A stretch of DNA of 64,000 bases from Salinisphaera orenii subsp. orenii MK-B5 (lineage in GTDB: Bacteria > Pseudomonadota > Gammaproteobacteria > Nevskiales > Salinisphaeraceae): the NCBI RefSeq assembly GCF_003788635.1, contig NZ_AYKH01000044.1, positions 62,001 through 126,000 of the forward strand. The letters run 5' to 3'. The notes beneath the pieces were generated by a model that did not search any database, had not been told where the DNA came from, and saw only the letters and a program-made list of their open reading frames with translations. Positions 31,624-40,726 of the stretch are shown piece after piece. Both the position numbers and the translations under genes were made by a program. Numbering within the stretch: position 1 is the stretch's first letter; each line of letters opens with the position of its first letter.

Positions 31624-32277
31624 ATGCGCGGTCTGGACCATCATCGTGTCGCGGCCTTCGTCGTCGGTCTGCTTATGTGCGCGCTTTCGACCAGTATCTT
31701 CGCGCAGGGCCTGGTCTCGCGTTATGTCGAGGGCGAGCACTATCAGGCGATCGAGGCGCCCGTGGCGACGCCGGACGACGACCGGATCCACGTGGTCGAG
31801 TTCTTTCTCTACAGCTGCCCGCACTGCTATCACCTCGAGCCCGAGGTCGAGGCCTGGCGTGAGCAGCTCGGCGATGATGTCGCCTTCTCGCGCGTGCCGG
31901 TGCTCTTCGGGGGGGGCGGTCAGAAGTACGCCCGGCTCTACTACGCCGCGCAGCGCCTCGGCGTGCTCGACGAGGTGCACGCGGACATCTTCCGCGCCAT
32001 CCACGAACAGGGTCGACGCCTGTTGTCGCAGTCGGACATGCGCGCGTTCATGGTGGACCACGGCGTCGACGGTGCGCGTTTCGATGCGGCCTTCGACAGC
32101 GATGCCGTCCGCGAGAAGGTGGTGGCGGCCGGCGAGATGATGCGCGCGTTCAACGTCACCGCGACCCCGAGCCTGGGTGTCGCCGGGCAGTACTGGATCA
32201 GCGGCCGCAGCGCGGGTAGCAACGACGCGATGTTCGACGTGGCCGACTACCTCATCCGACGGCAGCGCGAGGAGTAG
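31624..32277 (+). CDS. dsbA: Thiol:disulfide interchange protein DsbA
   Basis: DsbA is a periplasmic oxidase that introduces disulfide bonds into secreted proteins. The 217-residue protein has a signal peptide ending SIFA (about residue 27), the active site CPHC at residues 65-68 in FFLYSCPHCYHLEPE, and the cis-proline region TATPSLGV. The helical insert is present. It is 2 bp downstream of the cytochrome c4 gene, which it may help to mature; the same cytochrome c4-dsbA order occurs in pseudomonads. Confidence 0.95.
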   Translation: MRGLDHHRVAAFVVGLLMCALSTSIFAQGLVSRYVEGEHYQAIEAPVATPDDDRIHVVEFFLYSCPHCYHLEPEVEAWREQLGDDVAFSRVPVLFGGGGQKYARLYYAAQRLGVLDEVHADIFRAIHEQGRRLLSQSDMRAFMVDHGVDGARFDAAFDSDAVREKVVAAGEMMRAFNVTATPSLGVAGQYWISGRSAGSNDAMFDVADYLIRRQREE

Positions 32278-32304
32278 TATCCCGGGCGAGTCGACGGCTC
32301 TCGC

Positions 32305-33528
32305 TCAGTCGGCCTCGTTCTCCAGCACGATCCGCCAGCGGCCGTCGTCACTGCGCTGCCAGTACTGGGTCTTGCGGTCCTCGGAGCTATAGTTGTTGCT
32401 CCGATAGGCCTGGTCGAAGGTGACCTTCACCATCTCCTTCTCGCCGGGATAGCGGAAGATGCTGAGCTGGTCGATATCGACCGATATGTTCTCCTTCCGC
32501 GCGTTGACCTTCTTCTTGTAGGCCGCGAAGGCGGCCTTGTCGCGGCCTTCGTCGCTGACGAAATCGGCATCGTAGTAGGCCAGGTACGCCGAGGTATCGA
32601 TCGCCTGCCAGCTGTGACGCCAGTCCTCGATCGCCGCGCGCACCTCGGTGCGGGTGGTGTCGGCCTCGGCGGGCGACACCCAGTCGACGCCCTGGGTCAT
32701 GATCACCGGGGTGGAGCCCACGTCGACGCGCTCGCGCAGGCGTTCGAAGTCGTCGTTGGCGATCACCACGCAGCCCTCGCTGGCCTGCGGCGAGCGGGCA
32801 TAGGTGGTGCGCGGCACGCCGTGAAGCCAGATCCCGTGGCCGGTGCGGCCACGGGCGCGATCCAGCGCGTTCGGGTAATTCACCGGCAGCGCGCCGATGC
32901 CGTAGAGCTTCGGCAGCTGGTGGTCGTTGAGATAGCGGGTGACATGATAGACCCCGACCGGGGTGCGCATGTCGCCCTCGGCCTCCTTGCCCGCGCCGCC
33001 GCTGCCGATCGTGGCGTAGAAGTCGGACACCAGTCTCGGCACGCCGTCGACGTTGGCGAACAGATAGACGCGGTTGTGCTCGAGGTCGGCGACGATGGCG
33101 TGCTCGTGCTCCGGTGCGAGCTGCACGATCGCGTTCGGCACCCGGCCGTCGGTCGCGGCGTTGCTGCGATGATTCCAGCGCGACTCGGCCTCGGCGAGCA
33201 AGGCGTCGCGCCGCTTGGCCACGTCCTCGCCGATCAGCGGATCGATACTGCGCCCGGCGCGCGCGACCATCAGTTCGCCGTAGACGAGCTGGGCTAAACG
33301 AAAGTTCGGCCGCTCGTCGATCAGATCGGACAGGTCGTCGATCGCGCGGTTGTAGTCGCCCCGGCGCGCGAGTTCGATCACCGTCATCAGCCGTGTCTCG
33401 GCCTCCGAGTGCAGCGGGGGCCGAGAGGTCGCCGGTGGTTCGCTGTCGGCCGTCGCGGACGGCGCCCCGAGGGTGCCGCCGAGCAGGCCCAGGGCGAGTG
33501 CGATCAGGCGTGGCGCGGCTGGTGTCAT
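32305..33528 (-). CDS. L,D-transpeptidase with C-terminal NTF2-like (Cds6-type) domain
   Basis: This is a 407-residue exported enzyme with a signal peptide ending about residue 27 (PSATA). Residues about 45-130 are helical and TPR-like. The YkuD catalytic domain (about 150-285) shows the HGVP motif and the catalytic Cys in ASEGCVVI. Residues about 295-405 form an NTF2-like domain seen in a subset of L,D-transpeptidases. It should act on peptidoglycan or attach proteins to it. Its ATG overlaps the stop of the upstream TPR gene, whose C-terminus is related to its own. Confidence 0.92.
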   Translation of the reverse strand: MTPAAPRLIALALGLLGGTLGAPSATADSEPPATSRPPLHSEAETRLMTVIELARRGDYNRAIDDLSDLIDERPNFRLAQLVYGELMVARAGRSIDPLIGEDVAKRRDALLAEAESRWNHRSNAATDGRVPNAIVQLAPEHEHAIVADLEHNRVYLFANVDGVPRLVSDFYATIGSGGAGKEAEGDMRTPVGVYHVTRYLNDHQLPKLYGIGALPVNYPNALDRARGRTGHGIWLHGVPRTTYARSPQASEGCVVIANDDFERLRERVDVGSTPVIMTQGVDWVSPAEADTTRTEVRAAIEDWRHSWQAIDTSAYLAYYDADFVSDEGRDKAAFAAYKKKVNARKENISVDIDQLSIFRYPGEKEMVKVTFDQAYRSNNYSSEDRKTQYWQRSDDGRWRIVLENEAD

Positions 33529-34487
33529 CGTCCCTCGTCCACCGTGGTCTCCCGCAGAATACGCCAGCCGCCGTCGGTGCGCGTCAACAGCAGGCGCTTG
33601 CGGGTCCGGTCACTGTAGCGCGGTGATTGATAGCGCTGGGTGAAACTCACCCGTACCCGGTCTTCGGCGATCCGTTCGATCTGCGGGGCGTCGATATGGA
33701 TGTGGATATCGTCCGGCCGGGCGAGACGCGCCTTGCGTACCGACAGCCACTGCGCACGGCTGAGATCGTCGCCGGGATCGAAATCCTCGGCATAGAAATC
33801 CGTGTAGGCCGCGAAATCCTGGTTCGACCAGGCGATCGCCCAGGCGCGCACGCTCTGGAGAATGCTGCGATCGTCGTCCGCCGGCGCGGCCGGGTCCGGC
33901 TCGGACGTATCGCCGGTTACCGGCCGGCGGACGGGCGCCGGCGCCTCGGTCTGCCCCGGGGCGACCGACTCCTGCGCGTAGTAGAAGCGATCAAGCAGGG
34001 TCAGCGGGGTCTTGGAATCGACCGCGTCGGAATCCAGCGCGTTGCGGTAGGCCAGCTCCGCGAGCGCGGTGTAGACATCGCCGAGGTTGCGGTGTGCGGT
34101 CGCGTAGGCAGGCTGTGTGGCCAGCGCCTTCTCCAGCCAGTCGCGGGCGGTCTCGAGCTCGCCGCGCTCGGCGTGCAGGACCGCGAGGTTGTTCGCCGGC
34201 TCCGGCCGCAACGGATAGTCCGTCGCGAGATCCTCGTAGGCGTCGATCGCGGCCTGGATCTCGCCGCGACCGGCCAGCGCCCGGGCGTGCAGAAAGCGGG
34301 CGTCGCGATCGCCCGGGTGGGCTTCCAGATAATCCGCGGCCTGGCTTGCGGCTGCCTCGAAATGGCCGGCATCGATCTCCGAATGCAGATCGTCCAGCGT
34401 GACCGTCGCCGCGATCGCCAACGACGGCAGCACGATCAGTGCCCCGAGACGGCGGGCGCAGCGACGCGCGGCGGATCGTCGCGTCAC
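33525..34487 (-). CDS. Exported TPR protein with C-terminal NTF2-like domain
   Basis: The frame is open to an ATG at 34547, but the GTG at 34487 gives a normal signal peptide (residues 1-26, ending LAIA) behind a GAGG site and is preferred. The TATAAT on the minus strand at 34570-34565 would then leave a leader of about 70 nt. Three to four TPRs span about residues 35-150 (for example AHRNLGDVYTALAELAYRNA). A linker follows, and a C-terminal domain of about 110 residues (WSNQDFAAYTDFYAEDF...) resembles that of the next gene. The two overlap by ATGA, so the product is probably a partner of the L,D-transpeptidase. Confidence 0.85.
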   Translation of the reverse strand: MTRRSAARRCARRLGALIVLPSLAIAATVTLDDLHSEIDAGHFEAAASQAADYLEAHPGDRDARFLHARALAGRGEIQAAIDAYEDLATDYPLRPEPANNLAVLHAERGELETARDWLEKALATQPAYATAHRNLGDVYTALAELAYRNALDSDAVDSKTPLTLLDRFYYAQESVAPGQTEAPAPVRRPVTGDTSEPDPAAPADDDRSILQSVRAWAIAWSNQDFAAYTDFYAEDFDPGDDLSRAQWLSVRKARLARPDDIHIHIDAPQIERIAEDRVRVSFTQRYQSPRYSDRTRKRLLLTRTDGGWRILRETTVDEGR

Positions 34488-34717
34488 GGGTGGTTCATCC
34501 TCTGTGCCCCTCAGTACGTCGCCGAAGTTGGATGTCGACGATCGCATCTCACAAATGACCGAAAATTATACAAAATCGGTGGCGGTACCCGGGTCGTCCG
34601 ACAGCAATGCTGGTGGGAGGCCCGCCCGGCAGGGTATTTTAGAATGCTCATTTTTAGCCGAACGCGCAGGCTGGGCCCGTACGAGTCGCCGTGGCCGACT
34701 GCAATCTGGAGATCGAC

Positions 34718-36172
34718 ATGCTGATACCGGTCCTGCTCGCCGGTGGCACCGGGACGCGTCTGTGGCCGCTTTCGCGCCAGAGCCGTCCCAAGCAGTTTCT
34801 GGCGCTCACGGGCGACGCCACCCTGCTCGAACAATCGCTTGCACGGGTGCGCCGGTTGCCGGATCTGGGCGAGCCGCTGCTGATCGGCAGCGCAGAACAC
34901 CGCTTCGTCATGGCCGAGCAGATGCGCGCCGCCGAGATGCCGGGACGCGTGCTGCTGGAGCCGGCGGCACGCAACACCGCGCCGGCGGTCGCGGCCGCCG
35001 CGCTGGAGGCGCGTGCGCGCCACGGTGGTGCGGCCGAGCTGCTGGTCATGCCCACCGACCACGCCATCGGCGACAACGATTTGTTCGCCCGCGCCGTGGC
35101 GCAGGCGCGGGCGGGCGCGGCCGCCGGGCGGCTGACGCTGTTCGGCGTGACCCCAGACCGGCCCGAGACCGGCTACGGCTACATCCAGGCGGGTGAGACG
35201 CTGGCCGAGGGCACGCGCGCGGTGCAGCGTTTCGTGGAAAAGCCCGACGCCGAGCGTGCCGCGGCATATCTGGCGGCGGGCGACTACTTCTGGAACAGCG
35301 GCATGTTCCTGTTCACCGCCGACGACTATCTCGACGCGCTGGCCGAATACGCCCCAGAGATCCACGCCGCCGCCAGCCGCGCCCACGCCGAGGCCGAGGC
35401 CGACATCGACTTCCTGCGTCTTGATGCCGAGGCGTTCGCCGCCTGCCCGAGCGATTCCATCGACTACGCCGTCATGGAAAAGACCGAGCGTGCGGTCATG
35501 GTCGCGCTCGACGCCGGCTGGAACGATCTCGGCAGCTGGTCCGCCGTGGGCCGCGCGGTCGGCGCCGATGCGGCCGGCAACAGCCGCCGCGGCGATGTCT
35601 GGCTCGAGGACGCCGAGAACTGCGTCGTGCACAGCGACGGCCGCCTGGTGGCCGCGCTCGGTCTGCGCGACACCCTGGTCGTGGAGACCGCCGAAGCGGT
35701 GCTCGTGGCCGACCGCGGCCGCGAACAGGAGATCAAGGGGCTGGTCGAGTCGCTGCGCGCGGCCGGCCGTGCCGAAGCCACGGAATACCGCAAGGCCTAT
35801 CGGCCCTGGGGCAGCTACGAACAGATCGCCGCCGGGGCGCGTTTCCAGGTCAAGCACATCCGCGTCACGCCGGGCGGCCGGCTGTCGCTGCAGAAGCACC
35901 ATCACCGGGCCGAGCACTGGGTCGTCGTCCACGGCACCGCCCGGGTGACCTGCGACGGCCGCGAGAGCCTGCTCACCGAGAACCAGTCCACCTACATACC
36001 GCTCGGCGCCGTCCATCGGCTGGAAAACCCCGGCAAGGTCGATCTGGACCTCATCGAGGTCCAGTCCGGAAGCTATCTCGGCGAGGACGACATCGTGCGC
36101 TTCGACGACGTCTACGGCCGCGCCGATGCCGCGCCCGAGCCCGCCGCGACCGACGGCAAGGAGTCTTCCTGA
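34718..36172 (+). CDS. manC: Mannose-1-phosphate guanylyltransferase / mannose-6-phosphate isomerase
   Basis: This bifunctional enzyme makes GDP-mannose and can supply mannose-6-phosphate for polysaccharide synthesis. The ATG at 34718 follows GGAG by 6 nt and gives 484 residues, the usual length for type II enzymes; a GTG at 34691 is an alternative. The N-terminal nucleotidyltransferase motif is [13 protein letters not shown], with FVEKPD and GYGYI downstream. The C-terminal cupin isomerase region shows [25 protein letters not shown] and [18 protein letters not shown]. It overlaps manB by one base (TGATG). Confidence 0.96.
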   Translation: MLIPVLLAGGTGTRLWPLSRQSRPKQFLALTGDATLLEQSLARVRRLPDLGEPLLIGSAEHRFVMAEQMRAAEMPGRVLLEPAARNTAPAVAAAALEARARHGGAAELLVMPTDHAIGDNDLFARAVAQARAGAAAGRLTLFGVTPDRPETGYGYIQAGETLAEGTRAVQRFVEKPDAERAAAYLAAGDYFWNSGMFLFTADDYLDALAEYAPEIHAAASRAHAEAEADIDFLRLDAEAFAACPSDSIDYAVMEKTERAVMVALDAGWNDLGSWSAVGRAVGADAAGNSRRGDVWLEDAENCVVHSDGRLVAALGLRDTLVVETAEAVLVADRGREQEIKGLVESLRAAGRAEATEYRKAYRPWGSYEQIAAGARFQVKHIRVTPGGRLSLQKHHHRAEHWVVVHGTARVTCDGRESLLTENQSTYIPLGAVHRLENPGKVDLDLIEVQSGSYLGEDDIVRFDDVYGRADAAPEPAATDGKESS

Positions 36173-37527
36173 TGGGTCAGTACTATCCGTTCTTCAAGGC
36201 CTACGACGTTCGCGCCCGGGTGCCGGACGAGCTCGACGCCGATCTCGCCCGCCGCATCGGCCGGGCCTACGCGGCCGAAATCGGCGCGCGGACCGTGGTC
36301 GTCGGCCGCGACATGCGCCTGTCCAGCGCCGAACTGGCCGATGCCCTGATCGAGGGCCTGACCGCCGGCGGCGCCGATGTCCTCGACATCGGCCTCTGCG
36401 GCACCGAGGAGGTCTACTACGTCACCTTCAGCCAGGCCACGGACGGCGGCATCATGGTCACCGCCAGCCACAACCCGAAGGATTACAACGGCCTGAAGTT
36501 CGTGCGCGAGGGCGCGCGGCCGATCTCCAGCGATACCGGCCTGTTCGATATCGAGAAACGCACCCACGACAACGACTTCCCGACCCCGGCGCGCACCGGC
36601 GAGCGCCGCGCGCTGGATCATCGGCCGGGCTACATCGACTTCCTGCTCGGCCAGATCCGCCCCGAGAATCTCAGGCCGCTGCGCATCGTGGCCAACCCGG
36701 GCAACGGCTGCGCCGGGCTGATCGTCGAGCCGCTGTCCGAGCGGCTGCCGCTGGAGATCGTGCGCCTGCACTTCGAGCCGGACGGCGAGCTGCCCAACGG
36801 CATCCCCAACCCGCTGCTGCCCGAGAACCGCGAGGCCACGGCCGCCGCGGTGCGCGAACACGGCGCCGATTTCGGCGTCGCCTGGGACGGCGACTTCGAC
36901 CGCTGTTTCTTCTTCGACGAAAACGGCGAGTTCATCGAGGGCTACTACATCGTCGGCCTGATCGCGCAGATGCTGCTGGCCATGAACCCCGGCGAGGCCA
37001 TCGTCCACGACCCGCGCCTGACCTGGAACACCCTCGCCCAGGTGCGCGAGAACGGCGGCACGCCGGTCCAGTCCAAGTCCGGCCACTCGTTCATGAAACA
37101 GGTCATGCGCGAGGCCGACGCCCTCTACGGCGGCGAGATGAGCGCGCACCACTACTTCCGCGACTTCTCCTACGCCGACAACGGCCACATCCCGTGGCTG
37201 GTGATGGCGCAGTTGATCTCCGAGTCGGGCAAGCCGTTGTCCACGCTGGTTGCCGAGCGCATCGCGGCCTACCCGGCTTCCGGCGAGATCAATCGCGAGA
37301 TCGGCGACCCCGACGCCGCCCTGGCCGATCTGGAGCGCCACTACGGCGCGGCCGCCCAGTCCATCGAGCACGTCGACGGCCTGTCCATGGACTTCGGCGA
37401 ATGGCGCTTCAACGTGCGCAAGTCCAACACCGAGCCGGTGGTCCGCCTCAACGTCGAGACCCGCGGCGACATCGAACTCATGCGCGCGAAGACCGACGAG
37501 CTGCTCGCCCGTCTGGCGGCTGCCTGA
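36172..37527 (+). CDS. manB: Phosphomannomutase
   Basis: ManB interconverts mannose-6-phosphate and mannose-1-phosphate, feeding manC. The 451-residue protein has the active-site phosphoserine in [11 protein letters not shown], the Mg-binding loop WDGDFDRC, the sugar-binding [12 protein letters not shown] and the phosphate-binding [13 protein letters not shown]. This is the CpsG/ManB type, shorter at the N-terminus than AlgC. It is translationally coupled to manC. The products would feed exopolysaccharide or O-antigen synthesis, though no glycosyltransferase is in the window. Confidence 0.95.
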   Translation: MGQYYPFFKAYDVRARVPDELDADLARRIGRAYAAEIGARTVVVGRDMRLSSAELADALIEGLTAGGADVLDIGLCGTEEVYYVTFSQATDGGIMVTASHNPKDYNGLKFVREGARPISSDTGLFDIEKRTHDNDFPTPARTGERRALDHRPGYIDFLLGQIRPENLRPLRIVANPGNGCAGLIVEPLSERLPLEIVRLHFEPDGELPNGIPNPLLPENREATAAAVREHGADFGVAWDGDFDRCFFFDENGEFIEGYYIVGLIAQMLLAMNPGEAIVHDPRLTWNTLAQVRENGGTPVQSKSGHSFMKQVMREADALYGGEMSAHHYFRDFSYADNGHIPWLVMAQLISESGKPLSTLVAERIAAYPASGEINREIGDPDAALADLERHYGAAAQSIEHVDGLSMDFGEWRFNVRKSNTEPVVRLNVETRGDIELMRAKTDELLARLAAA

Positions 37528-37532
37528 CCGCC

Positions 37533-38585
37533 ATGCGGGATCGTTCGGGGATGGCGCTGCGCGTCGAGGCCGACCGCCTGTACCTGCTGGACCAGTCGCG
37601 GCTGCCGCAGGAGCAGCGCTGGCTGGCGATCGACGACGTCGATGCGCTGGTCGAGGCCATCCACGCGCTGCGCACCCGCGGCGCGCCGATGATCGCGATC
37701 GCGGCGGCGCTGCTGGTGGCCGTGCGGGCCGAGCGCGGCGACGATCGCGATGCTCTCGCCGAGGCCGTCGCCCGGCTGCGCCGCGCCCGGCCGACCGCGG
37801 TCAACCTGATGCACGCCATGGACGCGCTGGCCGACGCACTCGCCGCTCCGGACTGGCGCGCGGCCGTGATCGCGAGCGCCGAGGCGCTGCACGACGGCGA
37901 CCGCGCGCTCTGCGACGCCCTGGCCGCCCACGGCGCGGCCCTGATCGGCGCCGGGGAGCGCATTCTCACCCACTGCAACACCGGCGGTCTGGCCACGGCC
38001 GGCATCGGCACCGCCCTGGGCGTCATCCGGCGCGCGCACGAACAGGACAAGGGCGTTTCGGTATGGGTCGACGAGACCCGGCCGCTGCTGCAGGGCGCGC
38101 GCCTGACGGCCTGGGAGCTCGGTGAGCTGGGCGTGCCGTACCTCCTGATCACCGACAGCATGGCCGCCGGGCTGATGGCCGCGGGGCGCGTGGACCGGGT
38201 GATCGTCGGCGCCGATCGGATCGCCGCGAACGGTGATGTCGCCAACAAGATCGGCACCTACGGCCTGGCGGTGCTCGCCCGCCACCACGGCGTGCCGTTC
38301 GCGGTCGCCGCGCCGCACACCACGCTGGATCCGGCCTGCGCGACCGGCACCGCGATCCCGATCGAACAGCGCGCCGCCGCCGAGGTGCGCGGCGTGACGG
38401 GCGCCGCCGGTGAACTGTGCTGGGCGCCCGCCGACGCGCCGGTCGACAACCCGGCCTTCGACGTCACCCCGGCGGCGCTGGTCGACCACTGGGTGCTGGA
38501 TACGGGCGTATTCGATGCGGCGGCTGTCGCCGCCGGCGCTCTGACCCACGGCGGGGCGGGCCTGCCGGCCGCTGCGCCGGGCTGA
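37533..38585 (+). CDS. mtnA: S-methyl-5-thioribose-1-phosphate isomerase
   Basis: MtnA converts methylthioribose-1-phosphate to methylthioribulose-1-phosphate in the methionine salvage pathway. The start is the ATG at 37533, 5 bp after the manB stop, giving 350 residues, typical of the family; the upstream open frame runs through manB. It has the catalytic Cys in [14 protein letters not shown], the [11 protein letters not shown] loop, and the Asp in [18 protein letters not shown]. Its place at the end of a mannose operon is unusual. A degenerate enolase-phosphatase lies 0.8 kb further on the other strand. Confidence 0.94.
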   Translation: MRDRSGMALRVEADRLYLLDQSRLPQEQRWLAIDDVDALVEAIHALRTRGAPMIAIAAALLVAVRAERGDDRDALAEAVARLRRARPTAVNLMHAMDALADALAAPDWRAAVIASAEALHDGDRALCDALAAHGAALIGAGERILTHCNTGGLATAGIGTALGVIRRAHEQDKGVSVWVDETRPLLQGARLTAWELGELGVPYLLITDSMAAGLMAAGRVDRVIVGADRIAANGDVANKIGTYGLAVLARHHGVPFAVAAPHTTLDPACATGTAIPIEQRAAAEVRGVTGAAGELCWAPADAPVDNPAFDVTPAALVDHWVLDTGVFDAAAVAAGALTHGGAGLPAAAPG

Positions 38586-38998
38586 GCGCCGCGGAGACCG
38601 GTGCTCCGATCGGCCCGCGGCGGCGACGGATCAGCGCGGGCCCGGCGCCTGCGAACGATCGTGGCCCGGATGACGCGAATGCCGGGCCGTGGTGCCGCGT
38701 CGTGCGCGCGTCGGCGGGCCGTCGCGGCGTGACCGGAGCGGTTTCCGGCGGCCATTGAATGCGGTTCGAGTTCGAGTCCACGCCCGGTAAGGTCCCGCGG
38801 CCGTGTCGTGGGCCGACCACTAGGGTGATCTTCGACGACGGTGTGCGTCGGGGCGTACCGGGGCAAGGTCGCCTCGCCGCCCGGAGGTGTGCCGCGATGG
38901 CGATCAGGCCGGAACTGCGCGGGGCCGTGCGGTCGCTGCACTCGGCTGCAGCGCGGACGGGGTGTCGTCCGCTCGACTCGGTGATCGCTGCGGTCTAG
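38586..38998 (+). other. Gene-poor interval between mtnA and repeat copy A
   Basis: This is about 410 bp without a recognisable gene. An open frame of 79 codons (38759-38998, starting MRFEFESTPG) has fairly high third-position GC, but it has no ribosome site and no recognised family. Its stop falls in the CTAG that borders repeat copy A. I do not call it a gene. No clear terminator was found. Confidence 0.4.
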
Positions 38999-39287
38999 GG
39001 GCTGTTGATGTCTCGCAGGAGTCCGCGCCCAGCGCTTTTATCCCGCAATACGAGGCGTAGTGCGGCCCCGTGCAGTCACGCTGCACCAGCGTGCTGAAAC
39101 GCCGGATTGCCGCATCTTGTGAATGTCATGGGCGCCTGTCCCGAAGGATTGGGCCGCCCATTGAACAAGGGTGCGCGCTCGGCGGCGTTGTGAGCCTGGG
39201 CCGTGGTACGCCCAGAGCCGGCGGCTCGCGCCTTGGCGGACACGATGTGCGGTCTCCAACGCGGCGCGTACGAAACGTCAACAGGCC
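38999..39287 (-). mobile_element. Dispersed 290-bp element, copy A (MITE-like)
   Basis: Reverse-complemented, this copy aligns along its whole length with copies B (45731-46025) and C (63192-63480). The ends are inverted repeats built on CTGTTGA and TCAACAG, here GGCCTGTTGACGTTTCGT at one end and GGGCTGTTGATGTCTCG at the other. It is flanked by CTAG and CTGG, compatible with a mutated 4-bp YTAR target duplication of IS5 type. An internal hairpin CACGCTG-GTG-CAGCGTG is conserved with copy B. It encodes nothing recognisable. Confidence 0.7.
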
Positions 39288-39370
39288 CTGGCGTGCGACG
39301 GCCGTCCGGCAGGCCGTAGGCTACGTCCGCCACCGGCCGCAGGGGCGGCGGTGCCCCGGTGCGGCGGGTC

Positions 39371-40045
39371 TCAGAGCAGTTCGATGGCGTCGAAACCGGG
39401 CACCCAGGGGTGGGTCTCGCGGCGTTCGGCCCGTTCCGCGGCGGCGTCGTCGCGGGCGATCCAGCAGGTTTGCCAGCCGGCGGCCGCGGCGGCGTCCAGC
39501 GCATCGCCGCGGCTGGACAGGAACAGCAGGGCGGCCGGCCGTTCGCCCAGCGCCTCGGCGATCGCCCGGTAGCTGGCCTGGTGCGTGGTCCCGCCCATGC
39601 GGGTGTCGAAGTGGCCGCCGAACAGGTCGCCGAGATCGCCGCGGTCGCTGCAGGCGAGCATCAGCCGCTGCACCGGGGCCGGCACCGCGGCATAGACGAA
39701 CAGCGCCCGGTGATCGTCGGCCCAGGCCTGAAGCCCCGCCGCGGCGTCGGCGTGGATGCGGGCGGCGATGTCGGGGTCGGCCACGCGATTCGAGCCGACG
39801 GTCGGGGCGTCCGGGTCGGCGGCCGGCAGCTGCGCGGCGAGCTCGGCCAGCACGCGCTCGACGTCGGCCTCGGGTTCGCCGGCCTGTTCGCGCAGGGCGT
39901 CGAGACAGGCGACGACCGCCGGATCGTCCGGATGCGCCCGGACGTAGCGGGGCAGGTCGTCGGCGGCGGTGGTGGCGTCGACCGTGGTACCGACGAGATC
40001 GGTGACGATGGCCACCACGTCGGGGCTGGTGTTTTCCGGGTTCAT
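39371..40045 (-). CDS. Enolase-phosphatase E1 (MtnC)-like protein with lost active-site residues
   Basis: The 224-residue protein aligns with acireductone synthase MtnC of methionine salvage throughout: AIVTDLVGTT at the start, LPRYVRAHPDDPAV, then FGGHFDTRMGG and ASYRAIAEALG. Only the first HAD Asp is kept. Motif I has DLV for DIE, motif II has YAAVP where YSSGS is expected, motif III lacks the Lys (GGTTH for GGKxE), and motif IV has FLSSR for FLSDV. It is therefore probably catalytically dead or repurposed. It is the last gene of the minus-strand operon starting at 43228 and lies near mtnA. Confidence 0.75.
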   Translation of the reverse strand: MNPENTSPDVVAIVTDLVGTTVDATTAADDLPRYVRAHPDDPAVVACLDALREQAGEPEADVERVLAELAAQLPAADPDAPTVGSNRVADPDIAARIHADAAAGLQAWADDHRALFVYAAVPAPVQRLMLACSDRGDLGDLFGGHFDTRMGGTTHQASYRAIAEALGERPAALLFLSSRGDALDAAAAAGWQTCWIARDDAAAERAERRETHPWVPGFDAIELL

Positions 40046-40074
40046 CGGCGCGTTCCGGGCGGGCTCACGGGGCT

Positions 40075-40692
40075 TCAGGCGCGGGCGCTGGGGCGCTCGG
40101 ACACGGCCGCGTGCCAGCGCGCGAGATGCGGCCGCTCGTCGCCGATGCGCAGCTTGATCACCCGCGCGAAGTCCACGGCGCAGACGGCGGTGATGTCGGC
40201 CACGGTGAAGGCCTCGCCGGCGACATGGCTGTGCTGGGCGAGGTGGCGGTCCATGAAGTCGAACATGGCCGTGGCGCGCTCGAAGCTGATCTCGCCGAAC
40301 TCGGCCGAGCAGCGTTCGCGGTCCTTGAAGTGGCCGGTGATGTTGCGGAATGCCATGGCGACCGGGAACAGCAGGTTAAGCTCCATGCGCCGGTTCCACA
40401 TCTCGACCACGGCCCGGTCGCGGGCGTCGCGGCCGAGCAGCGGCGGTTCGGGGTGGAGTTCCTCGAAATAGCGACTGATCGCCATGGAATCGCCGAGGCA
40501 CAGGCCGTCGTCCAGCTCCAGCGTGGGCACCGTTCCCATGGGATTGCGGCGCCGGTAGTCGTCGCCGAGATTGTCGCCGGCGGCGAGATCGAGCTGCACC
40601 ATCTCGATACTGTCGAGGTCGATGCCCTTTTCGGCCATGAACATGCGCGCCCGGCGCGGATTCGGGGCCTGCTGGGTGTCGTAGAGCTTCAT
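40075..40692 (-). CDS. Glutathione S-transferase
   Basis: This is a 205-residue cytosolic GST. The N-terminal thioredoxin-like domain carries NPMGTVPTLELDDGLCLGDSMAISRY (the cis-Pro/VP motif and the SxAI glutathione-binding segment are recognisable within it). The helical C-terminal domain includes GEAFTVADITAVCAVDF. The N-terminal catalytic residue is not obvious from the sequence. It lies 34 bp downstream of the phosphotransferase gene and 29 bp before the MtnC-like gene, as part of a five-gene operon. Confidence 0.92.
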   Translation of the reverse strand: MKLYDTQQAPNPRRARMFMAEKGIDLDSIEMVQLDLAAGDNLGDDYRRRNPMGTVPTLELDDGLCLGDSMAISRYFEELHPEPPLLGRDARDRAVVEMWNRRMELNLLFPVAMAFRNITGHFKDRERCSAEFGEISFERATAMFDFMDRHLAQHSHVAGEAFTVADITAVCAVDFARVIKLRIGDERPHLARWHAAVSERPSARA

Positions 40693-40726
40693 GTCGGGTC
40701 TCCTGGTGGGTGGGTCGTCGCCGCGT

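Noticed and set aside
36126-37532. Long upstream extension of the mtnA frame
   Set aside because: It runs through manB in another frame and has Arg/Pro-rich shadow composition. MtnA homology starts only at 37533.
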